DNA of 55,700 nucleotides from Alphaproteobacteria bacterium (GTDB lineage: Bacteria > Pseudomonadota > Alphaproteobacteria > Paracaedibacterales > VGCI01), in contig JAIESE010000033.1 in NCBI GenBank assembly GCA_019746225.1, forward strand, positions 1 through 55,700, read 5' to 3'. Positions 1 through 7,279 of the stretch are shown here, piece by piece; the stretch's first letter is position 1; every line of letters starts with the position of its first letter. The notes under the pieces are model-generated. The model did not search any database. It was not told the origin of the DNA and saw nothing but the letters and a program-made list of their open reading frames with translations. The position numbers were made by a program, and so were the translations under genes.

Positions 1-147
1 TTCTGGATGGTTGAGGAAAGCGGAAATGGATTGCTTGAGGATCGATCCTCCTTTCAAAGACTGATATTGCTTCGGAATAGGACCACCGATGCGTGTTCCT
101 CGACCAGCGGCCATGATCAATGCGATGATTTTGAGCGGTTGTGACAT
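1..147 (-). CDS. ispD: 2-C-methyl-D-erythritol 4-phosphate cytidylyltransferase, N-terminal part (IspD or bifunctional IspDF)
   Basis: The first 49 codons of a minus-strand gene are present, starting at an ATG at 147 and continuing past the left edge. The translation has the nucleotidyltransferase signature IALIMAAGRGTRIGG followed by PKQYQSLKGGSIL, which is the CTP-binding loop and the conserved PKQY block of IspD. The enzyme transfers CMP to methylerythritol phosphate in the non-mevalonate isoprenoid pathway. In many alphaproteobacteria ispDF lies beside dusB-ntrBC; here dusB is about 7 kb away with accessory genes between. Whether an IspF domain is fused cannot be seen because the gene is cut. 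The family assignment rests on the N-terminal motif only, but that motif is distinctive. Confidence 0.85.
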   Translation of the reverse strand, partial: MSQPLKIIALIMAAGRGTRIGGPIPKQYQSLKGGSILKQSISAFLNHPE

Positions 148-267
148 GATAGGTCGATCTTCAGTAGTAATTAATGGCCCTTTGCACCTGGAGCTACACT
201 ATCGATTGTGGACCTTAAAAATCAAGGGGTTGTTCTAAAACAACACGCACGGGTAAGCGGATGAGTC

Positions 268-295
268 TTGAAATGTATTGATTTAAAACTATATT
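268..295 (+). promoter_or_regulatory. Predicted sigma-70-type promoter for the EthD-like gene
   Basis: A TTGAAA hexamer (268-273) and a TATATT hexamer (290-295) are separated by 16 bp, each with five of six consensus matches. This would start transcription near 302, about 55 bp before the ATG at 358. This is pattern matching only. Confidence 0.45.
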
Positions 296-357
296 AAGTT
301 ATGTAAATACAAAACTTATGTTTTTTCTATTGATGATGTCAAATAGGGGAGACGAGT

Positions 358-669
358 ATGATTAACTTTACAGTTTTGTATCCCAACACCCCCAACACAA
401 CGTTTGATGTAGATTACTATGTCAGTATTCATATGCCGCAGTTAATACTTGAATTTGGCACGATCCTGAATGAGGTGAATTACGAATTAGGCATTGCTGG
501 GGGTGAACCAAATTCTCCCCCAGCGTTTTATGGCATTGCCCATCTGACATTTGAATCAATGGAAACCTTAATGATGTTCATAAATAATGCGTCGCCTATC
601 GTTGCGGACATCGGAAATTTTACGGACACAATTCCCATTATTCAAGTCAGTGAGCTTACCAATCTTTAG
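358..669 (+). CDS. EthD-family protein (dimeric alpha-beta barrel)
   Basis: This 103-residue protein starts at an ATG preceded by a GGGGAG ribosome site. It opens with a strand and the pattern FTVLYPNTPNTTFDVDYYVS followed by IHMPQL, matching the EthD family signature (a V-L-Y-P strand, then D-x-x-Y-Y and H-M-P). EthD proteins are small ferredoxin-like proteins first seen beside ether-degrading cytochrome P450 genes; most members have no known reaction. It has no signal peptide and is probably cytosolic. It is convergent with the DUF1059 gene, with only 3 bp between the stops. No P450 or oxygenase is nearby, so no substrate can be proposed. Confidence 0.75.
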   Translation: MINFTVLYPNTPNTTFDVDYYVSIHMPQLILEFGTILNEVNYELGIAGGEPNSPPAFYGIAHLTFESMETLMMFINNASPIVADIGNFTDTIPIIQVSELTNL

Positions 670-672
670 CGT

Positions 673-909
673 TTAAAAGTCTGTTTCTTGAATGCGCTCT
701 TCAGAGAGCACTTCTTCATAAACAACCGCACTTTTGATCATTTCTTTTAAACTTTGCGTATTTTCATGTCCATGATTTTTGGAAGCATGGTATGTTGCAA
801 GGTCAACGAGTCTATCAACTTGCTCAGCAGGGGCTGACAGCTTAATTTTGCAGTTATCATCTGATGGAAATTTGCCACAATCTATAAAGGCCCAACGGGT
901 CGTCGCCAT
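673..909 (-). CDS. DUF1059-like small protein
   Basis: This 78-residue protein has an AAAGGAG ribosome site before its ATG at 909. It reads as a compact domain: an N-terminal strand with a Cys-Gly (FIDCG), a second strand (CKIKLSAPAEQVDRLVD), then a helix with H-A-S-K-N-H-G-H and a C-terminal ELL-type helix (SLKEMIKSAVV). This resembles DUF1059, whose members have a C-x-D-x-G start and a conserved A-x-x-H-A-x-x-x-H segment. Function is unknown. It is probably cytosolic, since no signal or membrane segment is seen. It stands alone between the EthD-like gene and the BON lipoprotein. Confidence 0.6.
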   Translation of the reverse strand: MATTRWAFIDCGKFPSDDNCKIKLSAPAEQVDRLVDLATYHASKNHGHENTQSLKEMIKSAVVYEEVLSEERIQETDF

Positions 910-1012
910 AATTAATCTCCTTTTTATAATAGGTTAGAAATTATAGCATACCTCGTTGTTTATTAATGAGTGGTGAAGAGAAGATTAAAGTGTTGGAGCT
1001 GGTTTAATAAAT

Positions 1013-1068
1013 TAGGGGCTCTGTTGCACATTATGAATATTATTCTTTTATTGTGCAACAGAACCCTA
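1013..1068. repeat. Short inverted repeat resembling paired IS-type terminal repeats
   Basis: The left arm (1013-1030) and the reverse complement of the right arm (1052-1068) share TCTGTTGCACA exactly and an outer TAGGG block, with one extra base and a transition between. The spacer is 21 bp. The TCTGTTGCA core resembles terminal repeats of some IS6-type elements. No transposase lies between the arms, so it may be a minimal MITE, an excision remnant, or a hairpin downstream of the BON gene (stop at 1093). Confidence 0.5.
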
Positions 1069-1092
1069 GCGTTCACCATTAGATCTTCGCAC

Positions 1093-1494
1093 TCAACGAC
1101 CTTTTGGTGTCCGTTTCCTTACAACAATACTGTTTTTTACGCTACGCACGCCTTCAACTTTGCGAGCAACTCTCTCCGCTTCTGCTTTTTCTGCTGCAGA
1201 GTCTACAAAGCCACTGAGTTGAACCTCATTTTGGAATGTTTCAACGTGAATTCTAAACAGCTTTAATTTGGGATCATTAAGAATCTCCGATTTTACAGAA
1301 CCTGTAATCGCAGCATCATCCAAATATTCACCAGCGGTTTCTCTACCAGAAAAAGCAGCACATCCTGCTAGAATAAAAAGAACGCCCATCACATATACGG
1401 ATCTCTTTATTTTGTAAGCTCCTATAGTAAGAGACTTAGATGTGGCTCTGCCTGACAGGAAAGGATTCAATTTATTAAATGAATTATTTTTCAT
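1093..1494 (-). CDS. BON-domain lipoprotein
   Basis: This 133-residue protein starts at an ATG at 1494 with an AAGGAAGGA ribosome site. A basic stretch and hydrophobic segment (about residues 30-44) end in the lipobox-like FILAGC, so lipidation at that Cys is predicted. The rest is one BON domain (about 60-128) with the typical pattern D-x-A-I-T-x-x-V-K, a central strand ending in V-x-L-S-G-F-V-D, and V-E-G-V-R-S-V-K-N-S-I-V-V. BON domains occur in periplasmic, membrane-associated proteins such as OsmY and DolP and are thought to bind phospholipid. The tail before the signal core is longer than usual, so translation could also begin closer to it. Confidence 0.8.
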   Translation of the reverse strand: MKNNSFNKLNPFLSGRATSKSLTIGAYKIKRSVYVMGVLFILAGCAAFSGRETAGEYLDDAAITGSVKSEILNDPKLKLFRIHVETFQNEVQLSGFVDSAAEKAEAERVARKVEGVRSVKNSIVVRKRTPKGR

Positions 1495-1581
1495 GGCTTC
1501 TTCCTTCCTTTAAATCATATTTAGTATTTCTAGAGTTGAACCTTGCCACTCAGGAGAATGGCAAGATATCAGGTCCTAAAA

Positions 1582-2040
1582 CTAACTTATTTTTCCAATT
1601 GCCTTTTCTTGAACTTTTCTAACCAGGACATTTACGGTAATCTTTTGAGACGCCCCTGTTGGATCTCGGCGATAAATTTCAAACGGGTATTCACGACCAG
1701 CATCTAAACCGGCCATGAGTTCTAATGCTCTTGAATGATCCGTTACTCGATTTCCGTCTATTTTTGCAATAATATCTCCCGCCTTCAAACCTGCAGTCTC
1801 TGCTGGTTGCTTTGGTATGACAGCGCTAATAAAAGCACCCTCAGAATCTTTAAATCCTGCTGCTGCTGTCTGAGCTGGAGTTGCCGTTGAAATCTCTACA
1901 CCAATAATATTCCTAAGATCTGACGATGCACTATTTATCGCTTCCATATTCCCAGGATCTGCATAAGATATCGCGGAAACCGCCGCACCTACGACAAGAG
2001 TGACACACACTATTTTTGAAACTGTATTTATAGCATTCAT
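1582..2040 (-). CDS. Exported single-PDZ-domain protein
   Basis: I chose the ATG at 2040 (152 residues) because AAAGGAG lies just upstream; a longer frame begins at 2082 without such a site. A Sec signal peptide (MNAINTVSKIVCVTLVVG, then AISYA-DP) is followed by one PDZ domain at about 45-140. The domain has a diverged carboxylate-binding loop and the hallmark Q-P-A-E-T-A-G-L-K-A-G-D-I-I-A-K-I-D-G block. PDZ domains of this kind occur in DegP-type proteases and their partners, but no protease domain is present here. It is therefore likely a periplasmic adaptor or peptide-binding protein. It lies in the same minus-strand group as the BON lipoprotein but about 90 bp apart. Confidence 0.78.
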   Translation of the reverse strand: MNAINTVSKIVCVTLVVGAAVSAISYADPGNMEAINSASSDLRNIIGVEISTATPAQTAAAGFKDSEGAFISAVIPKQPAETAGLKAGDIIAKIDGNRVTDHSRALELMAGLDAGREYPFEIYRRDPTGASQKITVNVLVRKVQEKAIGKIS

Positions 2041-2348
2041 TTTATTTCTCCTTTGTTTGTTACTGAATATATACGCTACCAAGAAGACGGTATTGGGTTT
2101 GTCTCCAGCTTACAACGTGAAAAGAGGCCGAATTTTAACGCAGAAAAGATCTTCGATCGTAAACGCCTTCAAGCGAAAACATACTAAATGGTGCTGGTGA
2201 GGTTAGAAACTTCCCTTATAAAGGCATAGTCTCAGCTATTTTTTATAATTTGTGATGTTAAATTTTGGTTTGGATAAAAAAATTGGTATTGGGATTCAAC
2301 TATAATTTTCTTCCCTAATTCAAGTCACCCAACCATTGTTCCAAATCA
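2041..2348. other. Intergenic region, no gene seen
   Basis: This stretch separates the PDZ gene from the small lipoprotein gene. It holds the leader of the PDZ gene. I see no convincing open frame, RNA gene or strong promoter pair in it. Confidence 0.5.
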
Positions 2349-2534
2349 TCATACCTTTGGCACATCATAAAATTCCTCATCCATATTTGGCTTTTCCAAC
2401 GATACAGCGGGGGGAGAAGCGATATTCGTATAACTATTGGGATATCTAATTTTCTTCACCGGCTCAATTGTATCTCTATGCGCACATGCGACAACAACTA
2501 CACACACCATAATTAAAAGAAAATGTTGAAACAT
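2349..2534 (-). CDS. Very small lipoprotein of unknown function
   Basis: I chose the ATG at 2534 (61 residues) because AAAGGAGAAAG lies at the right distance. The protein starts with a short basic-hydrophobic signal (MFQHFLLIMVCVVVVAC) ending in V-V-A-C, a plausible lipobox. The mature part of about 44 residues is polar, has no recognised domain, and ends in an acidic segment. It resembles entericidin-like or other orphan small lipoproteins only in architecture. No function can be stated. The good ribosome site and clear lipobox argue that it is real despite its size. Confidence 0.55.
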   Translation of the reverse strand: MFQHFLLIMVCVVVVACAHRDTIEPVKKIRYPNSYTNIASPPAVSLEKPNMDEEFYDVPKV

Positions 2535-2909
2535 GGTTCTTTCTCCTTTCATTACAATTCACTAACCTTTTGCGAGACTTATCATGCATAAAGTAAAGGG
2601 TTTTAGGGTGATAAACAAAGTTAAAAATCACACACTTTTTACACAAACTAAGCATTGTGAGTCTACCCATTACCTGTTTTATTGATTCCCTTGCGATTTT
2701 CGTTTCCGGTAATTTTATGAAAAATATAAATGAAAGACTTGCAAAAATTCTTTAGTGATGGCAAATTGCCAAAATACGATAATTTTCAAAGTAACAGAAA
2801 ACTTTAACGAGAAGTTGTGTGCTTTAGGATCTTTAAAGGGAAAAATACTTCCTTTAGTTCCATCAAAGCATCTTCTTAACGTATTTTGAACAATCAATAG
2901 GAGTCCTTT
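2535..2909. other. Divergent intergenic region with a short perfect palindrome
   Basis: This lies between the small lipoprotein gene (minus) and the HTH-receiver gene (plus), so promoters for both are expected here. The only structured element I see is the 13-bp palindrome TGGCAAATTGCCA at 2759-2771, about 140 bp upstream of the regulator gene. It could be an operator, but nothing else supports this. Confidence 0.4.
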
Positions 2910-3614
2910 TTGCCCCTGAATATAAATGAACTTGATATATATCTTGGTAAACGAGTAAAGTCATTTCGCGTCAAACTCCATTTGCCACTCAAATCCCTCG
3001 CCATGAAACTGGGAATTTCCATTCAACAATTGCAACGTTACGAAACGGGTCTGAATAAAATATCCGCAAGTTTACTCTATACAATTGCACTTGAGTTTAA
3101 AACCGATGTTGCCATCTTCTTTGAAGGGTACAAAGGCTTTCCGAGAAGTTTGACCCTTCCTCGAACCCCAAATAATATTTTGCTCATCGAACAAAGTAAA
3201 GATGATGAAGCTATATTCCGCCAAGCGGTGATGGATTTCACAGAAAAATTAAATGTGTATACTTGCCATGATGGAGAAGAGGCCCTTAATTTTCTGAGAA
3301 GTCTGGAGGAAAGTTCTGCATTGTTCTTCCCAAAGCCGGATCTTATATTTCTTGATTTAGCTCTTCCGCTCATTAGCGGGTTAGATGTATTGAAAGACCT
3401 CAAACGCCGACCAATGACTCAAAGCATTCCTGTTGTTATTTTCTCTCGGAATACCTCTCATGATGACATGCTCAAGTCTTATTCATTTCATGCAAGTGGT
3501 TTTATCAATAAGTCCTTTTCCTACAATGAAGTGAAGGAGCAAATCCATAAAACGCTTTCCTACTGGATACACACAGTTGTGCTTCCTACAAAGGAAGCTG
3601 TGGGGAAAAATTAG
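2910..3614 (+). CDS. HTH (XRE/Cro-CI)-receiver domain fusion regulator
   Basis: This 234-residue protein starts at TTG (2910), placed by an AGGAG site 7 bp upstream; no closer ATG fits. Residues about 10-70 form a Cro/CI-type helix-turn-helix (LKSLAMKLGISIQQLQRYE, then G-L-N-K-I-S-A-S-L-L-Y). Residues about 87-215 form a response-regulator receiver of the Rcp1-like kind. It has the phospho-acceptor Asp in DLIFLDLALP, an acidic cluster after NNILLIEQ, and the conserved Lys in GFINKSFS. The usual order is receiver then DNA-binding domain; here DNA binding comes first and the HTH is a phage-repressor type. No cognate histidine kinase is adjacent. Its stop overlaps the convergent DUF2267 gene by 4 bp. 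A regulatory role for the surrounding stress-type genes is inference. Confidence 0.8.
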   Translation: MPLNINELDIYLGKRVKSFRVKLHLPLKSLAMKLGISIQQLQRYETGLNKISASLLYTIALEFKTDVAIFFEGYKGFPRSLTLPRTPNNILLIEQSKDDEAIFRQAVMDFTEKLNVYTCHDGEEALNFLRSLEESSALFFPKPDLIFLDLALPLISGLDVLKDLKRRPMTQSIPVVIFSRNTSHDDMLKSYSFHASGFINKSFSYNEVKEQIHKTLSYWIHTVVLPTKEAVGKN

Positions 3615-4057
3615 AGGACCCTTGTAAGGTTCTCTTCATACAATTCTTGTACAGATTTCGGAGTATTTCTCATGATACTCCCAAATTCCCCAATAGGGAG
3701 CCTTTCATTCAAAACCTGAAAAACCCCCTTAGCTGTTTCTTCTAAATCCATATCTTGATAAGGATATAAAGACACTGCGATCGCATTTAAAAAATCCTCT
3801 TTCCGAATTTCATGATCAGGCACAAAACGAGGGTGCCAATTCTCAAAAAAAATCCCTCGAATATCAAGGGGAAGCAAGGCACTCAATTGTGAAGCGAATT
3901 CTAAAGGCAGCAGAGCCCGAAGCTCATGCAAGACTGCCTTTAATGCTGCTAATGCTTTTGTCTTATTATTTCTCTCCCAATGACATGCTTCTTCTATGGC
4001 ATATAACCAATCCATCGTTTGATGAATATTGATTTCGTGTATCGATACTGCAACCAT
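3611..4057 (-). CDS. DUF2267 family protein
   Basis: I chose the ATG at 4057 (148 residues) because AAAGGAG precedes it. The whole length matches DUF2267. It shows T-M-D-W-L near the start, a helix ending A-L-K-A-V-L-H-E-L-R-A-L-L-P, then L-P-L-D-I-R-G-I-F-F-E-N-W-H-P and a later G-E-F-G-S-I-M-R-N-T-P-K segment. The family occurs widely in environmental bacteria, often near other stress-associated genes, but its activity is unknown. There is no signal peptide, so it is probably cytosolic. It is convergent with the HTH-receiver gene. Confidence 0.85.
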   Translation of the reverse strand: MVAVSIHEINIHQTMDWLYAIEEACHWERNNKTKALAALKAVLHELRALLPLEFASQLSALLPLDIRGIFFENWHPRFVPDHEIRKEDFLNAIAVSLYPYQDMDLEETAKGVFQVLNERLPIGEFGSIMRNTPKSVQELYEENLTRVL

Positions 4058-4133
4058 TTTGGATCTCCTTTTCCCGTGCATAGTTCATTTTTCTTAATCT
4101 CCAATTCGTTGCAGCAATCCTTCTTAAGATTTC

Positions 4134-4640
4134 TTACATGATTCCCCCACATGCCATTACTTCATGAGGGAAGTAGAGCATTAGCACCGCAAAGAAAATA
4201 TAACCTATTAAAAACAGACCCGGTACAAGCATTTCTTTCACAGTTAAGGCGGCTTTGCCTGCCTTTTCATCTGTTAGAGAAAAGACTTTAGAGAATACTT
4301 GTAAGGGAAGGTTTTTTTCTAATTTAACTAACAGTTCACTTCTGATTTCAACGGATTTTTTGATTGTCGACATATAGCTCAACCAACTAACACAGAACAG
4401 CGTACCCATCATGATTAGGGTAAGCATAAGAAGAGATTTATGATGTTGTTGAATGTTCTGGGCGTCTCTTAAATAGGCTAATACGGAAACAACTAAGCCA
4501 TTTGCCCCAATCCAAAAATTATTTGAACTCTCACGTGTATCATTAATTCTGTTCAAAGTTTCTACAAGGATTCCATACTGTTGGACCATTATGTCCTGTA
4601 CCGCTTCACTTTTATAGGTAATTTCAGAATCATCTTTCAT
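4134..4640 (-). CDS. RipA-like small membrane protein
   Basis: I chose the ATG at 4640 (168 residues) because GGAAGG lies 6 bp upstream; a TTG two codons earlier is also open. An N-terminal polar helix is followed by three hydrophobic segments (about 46-58, 70-92 and 138-160). Between the second and third lies a cytosolic stretch with V-K-L-E-K-N-L-P-L-Q-V-F. This arrangement, with S-S-N-N-F-W-I-G-A-N before the first membrane segment and L-E-x-x-L-P after the second, resembles the RipA family of oligomeric membrane proteins known from Francisella and scattered bacteria. The family call is by eye and uncertain. It lies on the minus strand between the DUF2267 gene and the YqjE/YqjD-like pair. 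Confidence 0.5.
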   Translation of the reverse strand: MKDDSEITYKSEAVQDIMVQQYGILVETLNRINDTRESSNNFWIGANGLVVSVLAYLRDAQNIQQHHKSLLMLTLIMMGTLFCVSWLSYMSTIKKSVEIRSELLVKLEKNLPLQVFSKVFSLTDEKAGKAALTVKEMLVPGLFLIGYIFFAVLMLYFPHEVMACGGIM

Positions 4641-4731
4641 GATCAATCCTTCCCTTGTGTTATAGCGTTTGATTACCCTTAACTTATATGGGTGCCTTCT
4701 GCCATAAGCTCATGGCAGAAGGACTTTAACT

Positions 4732-5190
4732 TTAAGCATCTTTCCTAGAATGAGAAAAATAAGAAGCGAGTATAGCAAGGGCAAAGACAGTTACAACTGC
4801 CTTAGGCGTGGCCAAAGAAGCTGCTTTTTTCATAATATCTTTGCCTGAAATATCACTTACCTTACCTGATAAATCACGCACAGTATTTTCAATTTCAGAG
4901 ATAAAATTCATAGCTGATGCAGGTTTTGGTTTCAAAAACCATGCAGCAATGAATAACAACATACTCGTTACAACCAGCACACCACATATTGCCAACAGAG
5001 CCATAGTCTCCCCGTAGTTGGGTAAAAAGTGGTGGTATAAAACCTTACATCCAATGACGTAACCAACCCCCAAAACGATAACAGCACTTAAATTGATAAG
5101 AACCATCATTAAAGCAGGTCCTTTTTTAAATGCTAGCGGGTTGAAATCATTAACAATAAGACGTGATACTAACCCAATTATGTCTGTCAT
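4732..5190 (-). CDS. YqjE/holin-X-like membrane protein
   Basis: This 152-residue protein starts at an ATG at 5190 that overlaps the stop of the upstream YqjD-like gene (ATGA), so the pair is translationally coupled. It has two clear membrane helices (about 27-52 and 63-88) and a third hydrophobic C-terminal segment (about 130-145). Between them lies a polar amphipathic stretch (SEIENTVRDLSGKVSDISGK). E. coli yqjD is likewise followed by yqjE, a small holin-superfamily membrane protein, and gene order is the main argument for the name. Function is unknown. Confidence 0.5.
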   Translation of the reverse strand: MTDIIGLVSRLIVNDFNPLAFKKGPALMMVLINLSAVIVLGVGYVIGCKVLYHHFLPNYGETMALLAICGVLVVTSMLLFIAAWFLKPKPASAMNFISEIENTVRDLSGKVSDISGKDIMKKAASLATPKAVVTVFALAILASYFSHSRKDA

Positions 5191-5609
5191 TTTAAGACCC
5201 TCCCAATGATAAAGCCCAACCCGCCGGCTATTAATATGCTTTTAAGTGGATTATTCTTTATGTATTCATGAGTATATTCAAAGGTTTCCTCAGAATATTC
5301 TTCTAATTGATTTGCATAATCTCTGACATGCTCAGAAGCAGAATCCTTCATGTCATCAAAAGCATTTCTTAAATCGTCGAATGAATCATTTGCAATTTTC
5401 TTTAAAGGCTCCCACTCTTCGGCAGAAGCTGCCTCTAATTTGTTATAAGAGTTACCTGCAGCTTTAACAATTTCTTGCAAAGACTTAATAATTTTCTCGC
5501 CCTCTTTACCAGCTTTTCCCTTAAAGGAACGCTGTGCGGCAGATAACTTGTCTGTATATTGATCTAATTCTTTCTTCAATTCTTTTAAGTGTTTTTTGTT
5601 ATCGCTCAT
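5187..5609 (-). CDS. DUF883/YqjD/ElaB-like tail-anchored protein
   Basis: This 140-residue protein has a GGGGAGG ribosome site. It is almost entirely charged alpha-helix or coiled coil (residues 1-110). It ends in the hallmark of the DUF883 family: N-N-P-L-K-S-I-L-I-A-G-G-L-G-F-I-I-G-R, a glycine-zipper membrane anchor preceded by an Asn-Pro. E. coli YqjD and ElaB are inner-membrane proteins that bind ribosomes in stationary phase; whether this protein does so is inference. It is the first gene of a coupled pair with the YqjE-like gene and probably carries that pair's promoter in the gap upstream. Confidence 0.75.
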   Translation of the reverse strand: MSDNKKHLKELKKELDQYTDKLSAAQRSFKGKAGKEGEKIIKSLQEIVKAAGNSYNKLEAASAEEWEPLKKIANDSFDDLRNAFDDMKDSASEHVRDYANQLEEYSEETFEYTHEYIKNNPLKSILIAGGLGFIIGRVLK

Positions 5610-5919
5610 TTTAAGCCTCCCCGATAAGTTGTTGTTCTTTTTGTAGGACCTTTTGCAACCCCAGCTTTATAAGCTAACGTCGTATTACACACATTCACAG
5701 AATTCGCATTTCACTTCCACGTTAAAAACGACTGCAATTTCAACCTCGTTAACTTAACTGAGAACCAACTCAACACTCAGGCCGATTCGGAATTGGTATT
5801 TATAGTTGTGAGAAATTCAAGTGGGAAAACGGGTCTCAATCAACGATCCCGATCTAACAAGTATGACGGAGACTTTAATATTGTCCCTCTTCTAAGCACC
5901 CTAAACATTTCAATATAAG
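5610..5919. other. Intergenic region, no gene seen
   Basis: This lies between the YqjD-like gene (minus, starting at 5609) and the xerC stop. It must hold the promoter of the YqjD/YqjE pair. I looked for the GGAAC-type general stress (EcfG) element upstream of the gene and did not find one. No open frame or strong hairpin is visible. Confidence 0.45.
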
Positions 5920-6879
5920 TTAACGCGCAGAATTTTTTGAGTCTAAAGGCTTTGGGAGTTCTTCAGCCATCTTCGCCCTTGGATGCGCGGCCTCATACAC
6001 CTTCATGAGGCGCGCCGTATCAACATCCGTATAAACTTGTGTTGTGGAAAGAGACGCGTGGCCTAAGAGTTCCTGAATGCCGCGCAAGTCCCCTGAGGCG
6101 CTCATCAGATGCGTGGCGCAGCTGTGTCGCAAGGCATGGGGTGTGGCCGTTTCGGGCAAACCAATGGCGCGGCGATAAGTTCGTAAAGACTTTTGCGCAA
6201 TTGCCGGATCCAACCGCTTTCCCTTTGCCCCTACAAACAAGGGACCCTCAGGCGCCAAAACATAAGGACATAAGCGGATATACTCTTCCAATGTCTGACG
6301 GATGATGGGCAACACCGGCACCATCCGCTGACGCTTTCCTTTTCCCTGAACCAAGAGAGTATCCGCGTCAAGGGGGGCTTGTTTGCGTGTTAAACTCAAC
6401 GCTTCCCCTAAACGCAGTCCGCAGGAATAAAGCAGCGTAAAGAGCGCGCGATTCCGGCAACCAATCCAGGGAACATCATCCAAGATATCAATATCATCCA
6501 CAAGGCTTTTGGCTTGATCTACGCTCAAAGGACGCGGTAACCCCACTTTGAGGCGCGGAGACCGAAGACCCGCCAACACGGTGTTGGGGGGATAGCCGTG
6601 CTTGGCAAGGAACCGGAAGAAACTGCGGATGACAGACAGAGCGCGGGCGGTCGAACGATGCTCATAGTTTTCTGAAGAGCGATACGCAAGCCAAGCCCGA
6701 AAGTCCCGAAGGGTCAGCTTCATCAGGTCCTCAATGGAGATGATTTTTCCCTGATGACCATTTTGAAAGACCAAAAACTGTTGAATATCTCTTTCATAGG
6801 CCTCCACGGTGTGTGGTGACATTTGGCGGGCGTCTTTGAGCCAATTTATCCACTGTGTTATCATAACGGCGAGGGTCAT
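5920..6879 (-). CDS. xerC: Tyrosine site-specific recombinase XerC
   Basis: This 319-residue protein has the two-domain Xer layout: a SAM-like core-binding domain (about 5-95) and the catalytic domain (about 112-295). All catalytic residues are visible: Arg156 in SCGLRLGEAL, Lys180 in VQGKGKRQR, His248 and Arg251 in HALRHSCATHL, His274 in LLGHASLSTT and Tyr283 in QVYTDVD. Xer recombinases resolve chromosome dimers at dif during division. The spacing and full length point to the housekeeping enzyme rather than a phage integrase. XerC rather than XerD is the likelier name, but the two are hard to separate by eye. No dif-like site was recognised beside it. Confidence 0.88.
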   Translation of the reverse strand: MTLAVMITQWINWLKDARQMSPHTVEAYERDIQQFLVFQNGHQGKIISIEDLMKLTLRDFRAWLAYRSSENYEHRSTARALSVIRSFFRFLAKHGYPPNTVLAGLRSPRLKVGLPRPLSVDQAKSLVDDIDILDDVPWIGCRNRALFTLLYSCGLRLGEALSLTRKQAPLDADTLLVQGKGKRQRMVPVLPIIRQTLEEYIRLCPYVLAPEGPLFVGAKGKRLDPAIAQKSLRTYRRAIGLPETATPHALRHSCATHLMSASGDLRGIQELLGHASLSTTQVYTDVDTARLMKVYEAAHPRAKMAEELPKPLDSKNSAR

Positions 6880-7005
6880 CTAATTTCTTTAGTTGATTGT
6901 TTTTATTTCCCTATTTCTATCATATAGAAAAGCCGAAAGTAAGGAAAGACTGAAGGTTTATTATAGGAGCACCCCATGAATCCGTGCAGAGAATTCCAGA
7001 GCCCT

Positions 7006-7129
7006 CATTGGGAGCGAAAGCGAAGCAATCCAGGGGCAACAGGCATGATCATTCAGCATTAATTAAGCCATGCATTGGGCTTAAAGGGTTGTTCTTGGCC
7101 CCTGGATTGCTTCGCTTTTGCTCGCAATG
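7006..7129. repeat. Long inverted repeat, MITE- or REP-like intergenic element
   Basis: Two 32-bp arms, 7006-7037 and 7098-7129, are reverse complements with 30 of 32 matches; each contains GCGAAGCAATCCAGGGGC. They flank a 60-bp spacer. Such 'GCGAAGCAATCC' palindromes are common as dispersed intergenic repeats in several intracellular bacteria. A degraded piece of a related element seems to lie near 50752. The element sits in the 400-bp gap between xerC and dusB, and nothing else is seen in that gap. Confidence 0.75.
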
Positions 7130-7279
7130 ACGACCATGTGTTTTGTGATATTAGAATATGGCATCCGAAGAATATTTTACCCCTAACAAGCCAACCCATT
7201 GATTTTAAACTTGAAAACTGCTCTCAAGGAGTGTACCTCTCAATCTAGGGATTAACTTTTAGATATTAAATTGCGTACG

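Noticed and set aside
970..1266. 98-codon plus-strand frame
   Set aside because: It lies antisense to the BON lipoprotein, has no ribosome site and no recognisable protein features.
2715..2897. 60-codon minus-strand frame in the divergent gap
   Set aside because: No ribosome site, composition like intergenic DNA, and it would overlap the expected regulator promoter.
5610..5919. General stress (EcfG) promoter for the YqjD-like gene
   Set aside because: No GGAAC element with a correctly spaced GTT was found on the minus strand.
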